From positions 124,001 to 188,000 of the forward strand of contig JAHBTJ010000008.1 in assembly GCA_019638595.1 (NCBI GenBank): DNA of 64,000 nt. The letters run 5' to 3'. Under the pieces are notes generated by a model. The model was not told the DNA's origin. It was given only the letters and a program-made list of their open reading frames with translations, and did not search any database. This DNA comes from Chitinophagaceae bacterium. GTDB taxonomy: Bacteria; Bacteroidota; Bacteroidia; Chitinophagales; Chitinophagaceae. Shown one piece after another: positions 44,158 through 53,957 of this stretch. The position numbers were made by a program, and so were the translations under genes. Each line of letters opens with the position of its first letter. Position 1 is the stretch's first letter.

Positions 44158-45978
44158 TTATGAACTGAAGGTCTGCATTTCTATCAGCCTTCTGTATAAA
44201 CCGTCTTTATTAATCAATTCCTGATGTGTCCCTTCTTCCACCACTCTTCCTGTTTCCAGCACTATTATATGATCTACGTTTTGTATAGTACTTAAACGAT
44301 GTGCTATAATCAACGACGTCCGGTTTTTCATCAATTTGTTCAACGCATCCTGCACCATTTTCTCTGACTCCGTATCAAGCGCCGACGTTGCTTCATCCAG
44401 CAACATTATCGGAGGATTTTTTAAAACAGCCCTGGCAATACATAAGCGTTGCTTCTGCCCGCCGGATAATTTAGAACCTTTGTCGCCAATATTGGTTTGG
44501 TAGCCGTGCCCGGTAGCCATAATAAATTCGTGGGCATTGGCTATTGTAGCTGCCGCTTCTACTTCCTCCTGCGTAGCGTTTGCGTTACCAAACGCTATAT
44601 TATTAAAAATAGTATCGTTAAATAAAATAGACTCCTGGTTCACAATACCCATCAGCGACCGGAGCGATTCAGTGGTTAAGGAACGGATGTCTTTTCCATC
44701 TATCGTTATAACGCCGGACTGCTGTTCAATAAATCTTGGTATAAGGTCCATCAGGGTTGATTTACCTCCCCCCGAAGGACCCACCAACGCTACGGATTTA
44801 CCCTTGGGAATAGTGATGTTAATATTCTGCAAAACCTGTTTCTCATTATAGGCAAAGCTTACATCTTCAAATTTCAACACTTCCGAAAAAGTGTTAAGCG
44901 GTTGCGCATCCGCAGCGTCAACAATAGCCGGTTTCTCATCAATCAATGCCAGCACACGTTCTCCGGCAGCTATTCCCGAATGAATATTACCAAACGAAGA
45001 CGAAATAGCCTTAGCGGGCCTGAGGATTTGCGAAAACAATGCTATATAGGCAATGAAGTTAGCCGCATTCAAATCGCTGTTTTTTGAAAGCACCAGCGAT
45101 CCGCCATACAGCACAATACCAGCTACCATTAACACACCCAACGACTCCGATACCGGCGGAGCCAATTGTTGACGTTTAGCCATTGACCGGATGATATTGG
45201 AATAACGTATATTTTCTTTTTCAAACCTGCCGGTAATAAACTTCACAGCATTAAAAGCTTTCACAATTCTCATACCATTTAACGCTTCGTCAATGTAACT
45301 GATCATCATTCCGTATGATATGTGCGATGCCGTAGCCTGTTGCTTTAATTTTTTAACAATTTTTGAAATTACAAAAGCCGAAAAAGGAATAATGAGTATG
45401 GAAACAAGCGTGAGCTTATAGGAAATAATAAACAACATTACCAGGTATGTGACCAATGTTAATGGTTCCTTAAATATAACCTGCAATGTGCCGGTTACCG
45501 AATACTGAACAACCTGAACATCTGACGCGATCTTTGAAATAATGTCTCCTTTCCTTTCATTGCTGAAATAACCGAGATGAAGGTTCATTACATTATTAAA
45601 TACGCTCCGCCGCAGGTTAAGCAAGGTATGAATACGTAAATTCTCCATGGTTCTATCGGCAAAGTACCTGAAAAGGTTGCCCATAATTACGGAAATTACT
45701 ATTACCAGGCACACAATCTGCAGCGTAGGATAGATGCCATATTTATTATTGGCAACCGCAGAATAGTAGTTAAACATTTTAAATACATCGAAAAAGCTGT
45801 CGGGCTTTACAGGTATAGGCTGATCGGCGTTTGCATTAAAGAGTGTTGTTAGTAGTGGCGCCAGCAGCGCCAGGTTCAATGTGCTGAATATGATAGACAA
45901 AACCGCGAAGGTGATATATGGCACAGCGTACTTTCCAATGGGCCTTGCAAAAGAAAGAAGCCGGAAATATGTTTTCAT
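44158..45978 (-). CDS. ABC transporter, MsbA-like permease/ATPase
   Basis: This is a half-transporter with six N-terminal transmembrane helices (residues 1 to about 330) and a C-terminal nucleotide-binding domain. Walker A is LVGPSGGGKSTLMDLIPRF, the signature is GSKLSGGQKQRLCIARAV, Walker B is PPIMLLDEATSALDTESE and the H-loop is LIIAHRLSTIQNVDHIIVLE. The pattern is that of MsbA/ABCB lipid and polysaccharide flippases. The frame opens at 45999, but a TAATTTTG promoter box (46004-45997) covers that ATG, so ATG at 45978 (MKTYFRLLSFARPIGK) is the better start. Its neighbours suggest export of a lipid-linked glycan. Confidence 0.93.
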   Translation of the reverse strand: MKTYFRLLSFARPIGKYAVPYITFAVLSIIFSTLNLALLAPLLTTLFNANADQPIPVKPDSFFDVFKMFNYYSAVANNKYGIYPTLQIVCLVIVISVIMGNLFRYFADRTMENLRIHTLLNLRRSVFNNVMNLHLGYFSNERKGDIISKIASDVQVVQYSVTGTLQVIFKEPLTLVTYLVMLFIISYKLTLVSILIIPFSAFVISKIVKKLKQQATASHISYGMMISYIDEALNGMRIVKAFNAVKFITGRFEKENIRYSNIIRSMAKRQQLAPPVSESLGVLMVAGIVLYGGSLVLSKNSDLNAANFIAYIALFSQILRPAKAISSSFGNIHSGIAAGERVLALIDEKPAIVDAADAQPLNTFSEVLKFEDVSFAYNEKQVLQNINITIPKGKSVALVGPSGGGKSTLMDLIPRFIEQQSGVITIDGKDIRSLTTESLRSLMGIVNQESILFNDTIFNNIAFGNANATQEEVEAAATIANAHEFIMATGHGYQTNIGDKGSKLSGGQKQRLCIARAVLKNPPIMLLDEATSALDTESEKMVQDALNKLMKNRTSLIIAHRLSTIQNVDHIIVLETGRVVEEGTHQELINKDGLYRRLIEMQTFSS

Positions 45979-45996
45979 GCTAATGTATAAAGCCTG

Positions 45997-46004
45997 CAAA
46001 ATTA
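45997..46004 (-). promoter_or_regulatory. TAnnTTTG box of the MsbA-like gene
   Basis: On the minus strand TAATTTTG ends at 45997, about 19 bases before the ATG at 45978. It overlaps the alternative ATG at 45999, which helps choose the later start. Confidence 0.5.
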
Positions 46005-46107
46005 ATCATTGTAAAGATTCTTTTTCGCTTAATTGCAGCAGCACCCAAAAGCAATGAACTTTTTTAACAATCTACAAACGCTCCGTATCTTGTACCCCGT
46101 TTATATT

Positions 46108-47082
46108 ATGAGCTTATTACAGGTATCCGGCATCAGCGTTAAAGACGAAAGAGATTTTGAGCTAAAGCACATTAGCTTTACCCAGCAGCGTTTACAAAAG
46201 ATAGCTGTAGCCGGCGAAACCGGGTCGGGAAAAAGCACCCTTTTAAAAATCATAGCGGGACTGGTTCAGCCCGATACAGGTGAGGTATGGTTTGAAGGCG
46301 AAAAAGTAAAAGGTCCTTATGAACAACTGATCGCAGGGCATCCCGGGATCGCCTACCTGTCGCAATACTTTGAGCTAAGGAACAACTACCGCGTAGAAGA
46401 AATACTGGAATACGCCAACAGGCTGTACGAAGCCGATGAGTTGTACACCATATGCGATATTACTCACCTGCTGAAAAGAAAAACCAATGAACTGTCGGGG
46501 GGCGAGCGGCAAAGAGTTGCGCTGGCAAGATTATTGAGCACCGCTCCTTCGCTGCTATTGCTTGATGAGCCTTTTTCCAATCTTGACCTCATCCACAAAA
46601 ACATACTCAAAAATGTGATCAATAACATTGGCGAAGCATTAAAAATCACCTGCATGCTTGTTTCTCACGATCCGCAGGATATACTGCCGTGGGCCGATGA
46701 TATCCTGGTGCTGCGCGACGGGTTGCTCATTGAAAGAGGAACACCCTCTGCCATTTACAACCAGCCTGCCTGCCTGTACACCGCGGGGCTTTTCGGGAAA
46801 TACAATGTGCTGAGCTCCGCACTGGCAAATGCATTGATCAAAACCCGTTTGCCGGAAAACGGGAAACAGGTTTTAGTGCGCCCCGAGCACCTGCTGATCT
46901 CCACAAATACCGGAACAGGGATACAGGGCATTATTGAAAACATATTATATCTCGGCAATGCAATGGAAGCGGAAATATTGATCGGCAACGAAAAGCTCTG
47001 GTGCCGCAGCGGGGTAACCCGGCTTACAAAAGGGATGCGTGTGTTTGTTTCACTGAAAGAAGACAAGTTCTGGCAGGTATGA
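46108..47082 (+). CDS. ABC transporter ATP-binding protein with TOBE-like C-terminus
   Basis: This ATPase has Walker A AGETGSGKSTLLKIIAGLV, Q-loop SQYFELRNNYRVEEIL, signature ELSGGERQRVALARLL and Walker B LLLLDEPFSNLDLIHKN. The switch region is VSHDPQDILPWADDILVLRD. The last 80 residues resemble the TOBE domain of importers for inorganic ions or sugars (VLVRPEHLLISTNTGTGIQG). No permease or binding-protein gene is adjacent, so the transport partner is encoded elsewhere. The frame is open from 46033, but the first 25 codons show no family similarity, and ATG at 46108 (MSLLQVSGISV) fits. Confidence 0.88.
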   Translation: MSLLQVSGISVKDERDFELKHISFTQQRLQKIAVAGETGSGKSTLLKIIAGLVQPDTGEVWFEGEKVKGPYEQLIAGHPGIAYLSQYFELRNNYRVEEILEYANRLYEADELYTICDITHLLKRKTNELSGGERQRVALARLLSTAPSLLLLDEPFSNLDLIHKNILKNVINNIGEALKITCMLVSHDPQDILPWADDILVLRDGLLIERGTPSAIYNQPACLYTAGLFGKYNVLSSALANALIKTRLPENGKQVLVRPEHLLISTNTGTGIQGIIENILYLGNAMEAEILIGNEKLWCRSGVTRLTKGMRVFVSLKEDKFWQV

Positions 47083-47101
47083 ATTTGGAACCATCCCCCA
47101 A

Positions 47102-47126
47102 AAACAAAAGCCACAATAATGTGGCT
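47102..47126 (-). terminator. Terminator of the small membrane protein gene
   Basis: On the minus strand AGCCACA (47126-47120) and TGTGGCT (47115-47109) form a 7-bp stem with a 4-base loop, followed by TTTGTTTTTG. It lies about 35 bases past the stop of the gene at 47160. Confidence 0.7.
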
Positions 47127-47159
47127 CTTAAATAATGTATCAGAACAGGAACCGGGAAC

Positions 47160-47372
47160 TTACAGGTGATGAGGCAGCACGGGACCATAATGCGTTTTAC
47201 CTCCTCCTATGGGATTGGAATGGGGAAAAAGTACCTCATGTGCTGTTTCATATCCTTCTGCAGCCACCTGCTTCAGCATACGGTTCGAGCGATACCTGCG
47301 ATAGGCATATACCAGCAAGCCCGCTATAGCACCGGCCGCAGCTACCATAACTATTTTATCTGTTTTACTCAT
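47160..47372 (-). CDS. Small membrane protein of unknown function
   Basis: This 70-residue protein begins MSKTDKIVMVAAAGAIAGLL, giving one N-terminal transmembrane helix of about 18 residues. A basic stretch (YAYRRYRSNRMLKQVAAEGY) and a C-terminal tail rich in Gly, Pro and His (ETAHEVLFPHSNPIGGGKTH) follow. The frame extends upstream to 47459, but ATG at 47372 places the helix at the N-terminus. Similar small proteins are common in Chitinophagaceae without a known role. A hairpin terminator follows. Confidence 0.65.
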   Translation of the reverse strand: MSKTDKIVMVAAAGAIAGLLVYAYRRYRSNRMLKQVAAEGYETAHEVLFPHSNPIGGGKTHYGPVLPHHL

Positions 47373-47523
47373 ACTATAAATTTTGCAATATAAAAAAGCA
47401 AACCATATGCCATAAACCCTATTCGTAATGCATTGCTCATTCAATGCCAGTCGTTTCACTGCCCTGCACTCCCAATATTAACAAGCTATTACAATTCTGT
47501 ATCTATGGCTTCAATTCTTATCG

Positions 47524-47531
47524 TAATTTTG
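47524..47531 (+). promoter_or_regulatory. TAnnTTTG box of the FAD/Fe-S dehydrogenase gene
   Basis: TAATTTTG matches the -7 consensus and lies 37 bases before the ATG at 47569. The -33 element is not clear. Confidence 0.45.
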
Positions 47532-47568
47532 CGCAGCCTAAATCCGGCAATACCGAACTTATAGCAGG

Positions 47569-50487
47569 ATGACAACGAAACTGGAACAACTTTCTACCCA
47601 ACTGGACGGCGAACTTTTTTTTGACACTACTACCAGAACCCTGTATGCTACCGACGCATCGGCTTACCGGGAAATACCTTCCGCGGTGGCTGTTCCCAGG
47701 TCGGTTGAAGATATTAAAAAGCTGATCGCTTTTGCCAACTCCGAAAAAACATCTCTTATTCCCAGAACTGCAGGCACTTCACTTGCAGGACAGGTAGTGG
47801 GCAACGGTATTGTGGTAGACGTTTCAAAATATTTTACAAAAATACTGGAGCTGAATAAGGAAGAGAACTGGGTTCGGGTACAGCCGGGCGTTATACGCGA
47901 TGAGCTGAACCTTTTCCTGAAACCGCATGGATTGCTGTTCGGTCCCGAAACATCTACCGCCAACCGCGCTATGATAGGCGGCATGGTTGGTAATAATTCC
48001 TGTGGGTCCAATTCCGTAGTATACCGCAGCACCCGCGAGCACCTGCTTGAAGTAAAAGCATTACTGAGCGACGGGTCGGAAGCTGTTTTTTCCGCGCTGA
48101 GTCTTGATGAGTTTCATAACAAATGCGAACAGCCTACGCTTGAGGGTGCAGTATATAAGAACATCCGCAGCATGCTGAGCCTCTACGAAAACCAGGAAGA
48201 AATACGAAAGGAATTTCCTAAAAAAACAGTAGAAAGAAGAAACACCGGTTACGCGGTTGACATGTTGCTGGACAGCGCCCCGTTTAACGCTGGCGGCGAG
48301 GATTTTAATTTTTGTAAACTGATAGCAGGCTCCGAAGGTACCCTTGCCTTTATTACAGAGATCAGGCTGAACGTAGTGCCGCTGCCGCCCAAAGAATCGG
48401 GACTGCTGTGCGTACATTTTCATTCTATTGACGAATCGCTGCAGGCAAATCTTATCGGTCTCAAATACAATGCAACAGCCAGCGAACTGATTGACCATTA
48501 TATACTGGAATGCACCAGGGATAATATTGAGCAGCGCAAAAACCGTTTTTTTGTTTCCGGCAACCCCGGCGCTATACTTGTAATAGAATACCAGGCCGAA
48601 ACACGGGAAGAAATACAGGCGAAAGCCGCGCTAGTTGAGGCTGAAATGAGGGCCGCGGGACTGGGCTATCATTTTCCGTTGCTGTTTGGCGATGATACCA
48701 AAAAAATATGGGCGTTGCGCAAGGCGGGGTTGGGATTGCTAAGCAATTTGCCCGGCGATGAAAAAGCCGTACCTGTAATTGAAGACACCGCGGTAGATGT
48801 AAACGATCTGCCCGGCTTTATCCGTGATTTCAACGACATCCTGAAAAAACATAATTTATATTCCGTACACTATGCACATGCGGGAAGCGGTGAGATACAC
48901 CTTCGTCCCATCATTAATTTAAAAACAGTAGAGGGGAATCACTTATTCAGGGTGATTGCTGAAGAAATTGCAACGCTTGTAAAAAAATATAAAGGTTCGT
49001 TAAGCGGCGAACACGGCGACGGGAGACTGAGAGGAGAATTTATACGCCAGATGGTGGGTGAAAAAAACTACCGGCTGCTGAAGGAGATAAAGAAAACATG
49101 GGATCCCAACAATATTTTCAACCCCGGGAAAATCGTGGATACTCCTTCCATGAATTCGATGCTGCGTTACGAGCCGGGGCAGCAAACCCCAACATTCAAA
49201 ACTATCTTCAGGTATCATAACCAGGATGTATTGCAACATGCGGAGCAGTGCAATGGCTCCGGCGATTGCCGCAAAACGCATTTGTCAGGCGGTACCATGT
49301 GCCCATCGTACATGGCAACCAAAAATGAAAAGGATACCACCCGTGCAAGAGCTAATATATTGCGTGAATTCCTTACGCATTCCAGTAAGATCAACCGCTT
49401 TGATCACAAGGAGATTTACGAGGTGATGGATCTGTGCCTGAGCTGCAAAGGATGCAAATCAGAATGCCCCTCCAATGTAGATGTTGCCAAGCTGAAAGCG
49501 GAATTTTTGCAGCACTACTATGATGATAACGGCGTACCCTTCCGCAGCAGGCTGATCGCGAATTTCAGCAAGCTCTCAAAGCTGGGCTCACTCGTTCCGG
49601 GCTTATACAATTTTGCCGTTACCAGTAAATTTATAGGCGGCACTATCAAAAAAATATCGGGATTCGCCGCAGACCGCTCTATGCCTACCCTGTACCGTAC
49701 CACCTTAAAAAGCTGGCATGCCAGGCACAGGCAACAATCTAACAATAAACCTGCAGGCAAAAAGATATACCTTTTCTGCGATGAATTCACCAATTATAAC
49801 GATACCGAAATCGGCATTACCGCGATACTATTACTTGAAAAGCTGGGCTACGAGGTGATCATACCACAACACATTGAAAGCGGAAGGTCGTGGCTATCCA
49901 AAGGTTTACTGCGGAAAGCAAAGGAAATTGCCAACCGGAATATCCGGCTGCTGCATGAAGTAATAACAGAAGATACCCCCATGATTGGTATTGAACCTTC
50001 CGCCATCCTTACCTTCCGCGACGAATACATTGACCTTGCTGACGATGACCTGCTGGATGCGGCGAGGCAGCTTTCGAAAAATGTATTTACAATAGAAGAA
50101 TTTTTAGCGAAAGAAACCGAAAAGGGAAATATCAGCGCCGCGATGTTTACAGGCGATAGCAAAAAAATTGTCCTGCACGGGCATTGTCAGCAGAAAGCGC
50201 TTTCATCCGTAACCCCTTCCGTAAAGATCTTATCTCTTCCTCAAAACTACTCCGTACAAATCATTCCTTCGGGCTGTTGCGGTATGGCAGGCTCGTTCGG
50301 TTATGAAAAAGAACATTATGATATCTCTATGAAAATCGGGGAACTGGTATTATTGCCAACCGTACGAAAACAGGACAATGACACACTGATCGCGGCTGCC
50401 GGCACGAGCTGCCGCCACCAGATCAAAGACGGAGCACAACGCAAAGCCCTGCACCCGGTAGAGATTTTATATAAGGCGTTGGTGTAA
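47569..50487 (+). CDS. FAD-linked oxidase/Fe-S protein (D-lactate or glycolate dehydrogenase type)
   Basis: This 972-residue protein joins the GlcD and GlcF functions. An N-terminal PCMH FAD-binding domain (IPRTAGTSLAGQVVGNGIVV and GPETSTANRAMIGGMVGNNS) precedes an FAD-oxidase C domain (VHYAHAGSGEIHLRPIINLK and KYKGSLSGEHGDGRLRGEF). Next come two Fe-S motifs (CNGSGDC near residue 560; LCLSCKGCKSECPSNVD near 621) and a C-terminal CCG domain (GCCGMAGSFGYEKEHYD near 901). The domain order is that of bacterial D-lactate or D-2-hydroxyglutarate dehydrogenases that pass electrons to quinone or cytochrome. It appears monocistronic and soluble or peripheral. The exact hydroxy acid is not determined. 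Confidence 0.93.
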   Translation: MTTKLEQLSTQLDGELFFDTTTRTLYATDASAYREIPSAVAVPRSVEDIKKLIAFANSEKTSLIPRTAGTSLAGQVVGNGIVVDVSKYFTKILELNKEENWVRVQPGVIRDELNLFLKPHGLLFGPETSTANRAMIGGMVGNNSCGSNSVVYRSTREHLLEVKALLSDGSEAVFSALSLDEFHNKCEQPTLEGAVYKNIRSMLSLYENQEEIRKEFPKKTVERRNTGYAVDMLLDSAPFNAGGEDFNFCKLIAGSEGTLAFITEIRLNVVPLPPKESGLLCVHFHSIDESLQANLIGLKYNATASELIDHYILECTRDNIEQRKNRFFVSGNPGAILVIEYQAETREEIQAKAALVEAEMRAAGLGYHFPLLFGDDTKKIWALRKAGLGLLSNLPGDEKAVPVIEDTAVDVNDLPGFIRDFNDILKKHNLYSVHYAHAGSGEIHLRPIINLKTVEGNHLFRVIAEEIATLVKKYKGSLSGEHGDGRLRGEFIRQMVGEKNYRLLKEIKKTWDPNNIFNPGKIVDTPSMNSMLRYEPGQQTPTFKTIFRYHNQDVLQHAEQCNGSGDCRKTHLSGGTMCPSYMATKNEKDTTRARANILREFLTHSSKINRFDHKEIYEVMDLCLSCKGCKSECPSNVDVAKLKAEFLQHYYDDNGVPFRSRLIANFSKLSKLGSLVPGLYNFAVTSKFIGGTIKKISGFAADRSMPTLYRTTLKSWHARHRQQSNNKPAGKKIYLFCDEFTNYNDTEIGITAILLLEKLGYEVIIPQHIESGRSWLSKGLLRKAKEIANRNIRLLHEVITEDTPMIGIEPSAILTFRDEYIDLADDDLLDAARQLSKNVFTIEEFLAKETEKGNISAAMFTGDSKKIVLHGHCQQKALSSVTPSVKILSLPQNYSVQIIPSGCCGMAGSFGYEKEHYDISMKIGELVLLPTVRKQDNDTLIAAAGTSCRHQIKDGAQRKALHPVEILYKALV

Positions 50488-50545
50488 GTAGCTGATAGCG
50501 GTCAGCGATGGGCTGTGGGCGATGAGCGATGGGCGATTAAGAAAA
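50488..50545. repeat. Short-word repeats after the FAD/Fe-S gene
   Basis: Degenerate copies of gatgggctgtgggcgatgag (about 50490-50540) fill the 83-base spacer between convergent genes. No clear hairpin terminator is seen. Confidence 0.5.
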
Positions 50546-50570
50546 AGATGCAAAAGCATGTAATGACCGA

Positions 50571-51023
50571 CTAACATATCTCTTCAATATTATACAGTAT
50601 GTTATTCACTATAATACTGTCGCCTACACAAGCTCCCATTAGTTTCATACCTAATGGCGACTGAGGCGAAAGAGCTATAACAGTTTTTTCATCCACTATT
50701 GCTTTTCCTGCGGCGGTGCTCAAAAGCAGGTATCCTTTATTGGTACACACCAGGCTTCCGTTGATCACCTTTTCTGACCTCAAAGAAAAATCAATCCTGC
50801 TGAATATCGCTAACTGTTCCTGCGCAGCTTTCAACTGGTTCCGCTTGTTTTCCTGCTCAATCTGCAACATGGCAAGCGCCGTTTCATGCTTGTCGCCGGC
50901 AGTGCTTTTGGTTTCATTTTTTCCGCTCTCTCTTAAATCGTCCAGTACTTTTTGCAGCATATTTATTTTATCGTGTATGCTTTGCAAATAGCGGGCACAT
51001 ACCTTTTGTTTCAGCTCCGTCAT
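50571..51023 (-). CDS. GreA/GreB-like protein
   Basis: This 150-residue protein has an N-terminal helical region (SIHDKINMLQKVLDDLRESG and ETALAMLQIEQENKRNQLKA) that is likely a coiled coil. The C-terminal beta domain contains VIALSPQSPLGMKLMGACVG, close to the GreA C-terminal SPxxPxGxALxG pattern. Gre factors stimulate RNA cleavage by stalled RNA polymerase. This short Bacteroidota variant is often annotated as hypothetical, so function is inferred. It overlaps the upstream EamA gene by four bases and is its operon partner. Confidence 0.7.
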   Translation of the reverse strand: MTELKQKVCARYLQSIHDKINMLQKVLDDLRESGKNETKSTAGDKHETALAMLQIEQENKRNQLKAAQEQLAIFSRIDFSLRSEKVINGSLVCTNKGYLLLSTAAGKAIVDEKTVIALSPQSPLGMKLMGACVGDSIIVNNILYNIEEIC

Positions 51024-51931
51024 TGTCCAATAAATATTTTCCGGTTAGCAAGCAGTATACCTGCAAATACCAATATCATGCTTACCACGTGTATCCACGA
51101 AAATGTTTCATCCAGCAAAAAAGAAGCTTCGATACTGGCAAACACCGGTATCAGGTTACCGAACAAGGCCGTACGCCCCGCTCCTAAGCTCAGCACCGCA
51201 TTGTTCCAGCATAAATACGCTATTACCGAAGTTCCCAATCCAAGAAAAAGAATGATCAGCACCAGGTTCATATTCCATTGTACCGGCGGTTTATACAAAC
51301 ACTCCCATATATAAAAAGGCAGCAGCAGCAGCGATCCCAGCAAAAAAATAACGAACAGGAAATTAAGCGAAGAGAACCCACGAGGCTTTTTGCGCACCAG
51401 TATATTGTATACCGCAAAGCAAAAAGCGCCCAACAAAACCCATTGATCGCCTTTTGTAAAACGAAAACCCACCAGGTTATGCCAGTCTCCTTTTGCCAGC
51501 AGGAACAGCACACCGGTAATACACAGCAACACACCGGCCGATTTAAAGATATCTATTCTTTCTTTTAAGAAAATCGCAGCCATTATGATGATCATGACCG
51601 GCGAAGAAGTGGTTCCTATCAATGAAAGATTAATTGCGGTAGTATAATGACCGGCAACATATACAAATGTATTGAACAGGGCAATACCGAAGAAAGATAC
51701 CCAAAACAGGTAAGAGAAATGTTTTTTGGTTAATGGCCATTCCTGTTTGAAAGCCGGCATGGCAAAGGGAGCTATCATTACCGAAGCTGAGCCCCACCGG
51801 TAAAAAGCAAGTGTAACAGGCGACACCTGATGGATCACTCCCCGCGCTATGATAAAATTTCCCGACCATATAATTACAGCCATTATGGCCAACAAAACAC
51901 CCGAGTATTTATTGCCGGAATTTGTATGCAT
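51020..51931 (-). CDS. EamA-family (DMT) transporter
   Basis: This is a 303-residue polytopic protein with about ten helices in two EamA repeats: GVLLAIMAVIIWSGNFIIAR at the start and YNILVRKKPRGFSSLNFLFV in the middle. Conserved segments include IGTTSSPVMIIIMAAIFLKE and the second-repeat counterpart GNLIPVFASIEASFLLDETF. DMT permeases export amino acids or other metabolites, but the substrate cannot be told from sequence. It is followed by the GreA-like gene in the same direction with a 4-base overlap. Confidence 0.9.
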   Translation of the reverse strand: MHTNSGNKYSGVLLAIMAVIIWSGNFIIARGVIHQVSPVTLAFYRWGSASVMIAPFAMPAFKQEWPLTKKHFSYLFWVSFFGIALFNTFVYVAGHYTTAINLSLIGTTSSPVMIIIMAAIFLKERIDIFKSAGVLLCITGVLFLLAKGDWHNLVGFRFTKGDQWVLLGAFCFAVYNILVRKKPRGFSSLNFLFVIFLLGSLLLLPFYIWECLYKPPVQWNMNLVLIILFLGLGTSVIAYLCWNNAVLSLGAGRTALFGNLIPVFASIEASFLLDETFSWIHVVSMILVFAGILLANRKIFIGQ

Positions 51932-52037
51932 TATGATAAGTAAGCTGCAATATATAGATTGTTTGTATTTACCGGGTTAAAAAGATATACTCCATTTAGA
52001 TATGTTTATTCCGTATCCATCCCAGGCATAACATCAT

Positions 52038-52045
52038 TATATTTG
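52038..52045 (+). promoter_or_regulatory. TAnnTTTG box of the ClC gene
   Basis: TATATTTG lies 25 bases before the GTG start at 52071. The match to the -7 consensus is exact; no clear -33 element is seen. Confidence 0.45.
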
Positions 52046-52070
52046 CGCCAAATCATTCAGTCTGCCGCCA

Positions 52071-53858
52071 GTGAGTCGTTTGCTAAAAAAGGTATACCAA
52101 TATTTTTCGCACCTGTTGCGGGTAAGGCTCAGCAGGGTGCAATATATGATGGTTGTATCCGTGATAGTAGGGCTTGCGTCGGGACTGATAGCCATTGTAC
52201 TGAAGACACTGGTACATTACGTACAAAACTGGATAGAAAGCATTCCTGTTTCCAGGTTTTCTTACTTATTGTTCCCTTCCCTGGGTTTGCTGATAACCGT
52301 ACTGGTGGTTCGGTTCTTTTTTAAAGGTACGCTCGAAAGAGGTATAGCGATGGTATTGAAAGCTATTGCCAGGAAATCTTCGTTCATACCACTGCGGCAT
52401 ACATACGCGCATATAGCCACCAGTTCATTTACCGTTGGGCTAGGTGGTTCAGTGGGGCTGGAGGCGCCGATCGTTGCCACAGGATCAGCCGTTGGATCGA
52501 ACATAGCGCGCATACACGACCTGAATTATCGCGAAAGAACATTACTGATAGCCTGTGGCGCTTCGGCCGGTATTGCAGCGGTATTCAACGCCCCTATAGC
52601 AGGAGTAATTTTTGCTATTGAAGTATTATTGACCGAAACAGTGGTGGTAAGCTATTTCATTCCTTTAATGACGGCATCTGTAACAGGTGTTTTATGTTCC
52701 CGCATTATTTTGAATGATTCTATTCTTTTCAACTTTTCACTCAAACAAAGCTTTAATTATCACAATACTCCCTTTTATATTTTACTGGGTGTATTATGCG
52801 GCTTCGTTTCGTTGTACTACGCAAGAATTTATAAAAGAACAGAACATGCTATCCATCATAGAAGGATGAGCTTTTACATGAAGCCATTATACGCGGGTAT
52901 ATTACTGCTGGGACTGTACTTTTTGTTTCCGCCGTTATTTGGCGAGGGTTATGAAAGTGTAAAGCAGATCGCCAACGACAACTTTCACGAAGTAAGCGAT
53001 AACACAACCATACTTTCTTATCTGTCTGCAGAATGGTCAATGATCATTTTTACAGGACTCATCGTTTTATTAAAACCTGTTGCGGCAGGTATTACTATTG
53101 GCGGAGGTGGTAATGGCGGCAATTTTGCCCCGTCATTGTTCGCAGGCTCCTACCTGGGTTTCTTCTTTTCTAAATTGTGCAATGCCAGCGGCCTGCTCAA
53201 ACTGCCCGAAGGTAATTTTGCGCTGGTAGGTATGGCAGGGGTATTAAGCGGTGTAATGTATTGCCCGCTTACAGGTATATTCCTGATCGCTGAAATAACA
53301 AATGGTTACGAACTGTTCATCCCTTTGATGATCGTTTCCTCAATAGCCTATTTTATTGTGAAACAGTACGAGCCGTTCTCAATGGAAACAAAACAACTGG
53401 CTAAAGAAGGGCAGATTTTTACACACCAGAAAGAAAAAAACATCCTCACTTCCATGAGCCTGCAACAAATGCTGCAGGACAGTTATGATACTATTTCCAT
53501 GGATAAAACAATGACTGAGCTGGTAGAGCTCATTAAACGCAGTGAAAAAAATATTTTTGCGGTTACCGGCCCGCATCAAAAGTTTGCCGGAATAGTGGAG
53601 CTGAATGATATTAAACAAAAGCTGTTTAAGCCCGAAATTTTTGCCAGTACGTCTGTTAAATCTATCATGAAAAAGCCACCTGATGTTGTATACAAAGATG
53701 AAAACATGCTGAGTGTGATGGAAAAATTTGACATCAGTCAAAGCTGGTATTTGCCGGTGCTGGATAATGATAAGAAATTCCTCGGCTTTATTTCCAAATC
53801 AAAAATGTTCAACAAATACCGGGAAATACTATCAGGCCAGGGTGATTTGTATGAATAA
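52071..53858 (+). CDS. ClC-family chloride channel/antiporter with CBS domains
   Basis: This is a 595-residue membrane protein starting with GTG (MSRLLKKVYQYF). Ten or more helices carry the ClC selectivity elements: GLGGSVGLEAPIVATGSAVG near residues 123-142, with the gating-type glutamate in GLEAP, and GGGGNGGNFAPSLFAGSYLG, the GxFxP loop. The C-terminal 130 residues hold two CBS domains (MSLQQMLQDSYDTISMDKTM and IMKKPPDVVYKDENMLSVME), which usually bind nucleotides and modulate gating. Channel and proton-antiporter types cannot be separated by eye. It is convergent with the response-regulator gene. Confidence 0.93.
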   Translation: MSRLLKKVYQYFSHLLRVRLSRVQYMMVVSVIVGLASGLIAIVLKTLVHYVQNWIESIPVSRFSYLLFPSLGLLITVLVVRFFFKGTLERGIAMVLKAIARKSSFIPLRHTYAHIATSSFTVGLGGSVGLEAPIVATGSAVGSNIARIHDLNYRERTLLIACGASAGIAAVFNAPIAGVIFAIEVLLTETVVVSYFIPLMTASVTGVLCSRIILNDSILFNFSLKQSFNYHNTPFYILLGVLCGFVSLYYARIYKRTEHAIHHRRMSFYMKPLYAGILLLGLYFLFPPLFGEGYESVKQIANDNFHEVSDNTTILSYLSAEWSMIIFTGLIVLLKPVAAGITIGGGGNGGNFAPSLFAGSYLGFFFSKLCNASGLLKLPEGNFALVGMAGVLSGVMYCPLTGIFLIAEITNGYELFIPLMIVSSIAYFIVKQYEPFSMETKQLAKEGQIFTHQKEKNILTSMSLQQMLQDSYDTISMDKTMTELVELIKRSEKNIFAVTGPHQKFAGIVELNDIKQKLFKPEIFASTSVKSIMKKPPDVVYKDENMLSVMEKFDISQSWYLPVLDNDKKFLGFISKSKMFNKYREILSGQGDLYE

Positions 53859-53957
53859 TGGCTGATACCGGTACTCAGCATATTTTCGTTCCCCTGTATA
53901 AAAAACAGCCTGCCTCAAGCTGTGTGTGACCGGCCAGACAGGTACTAGACAGGTACT

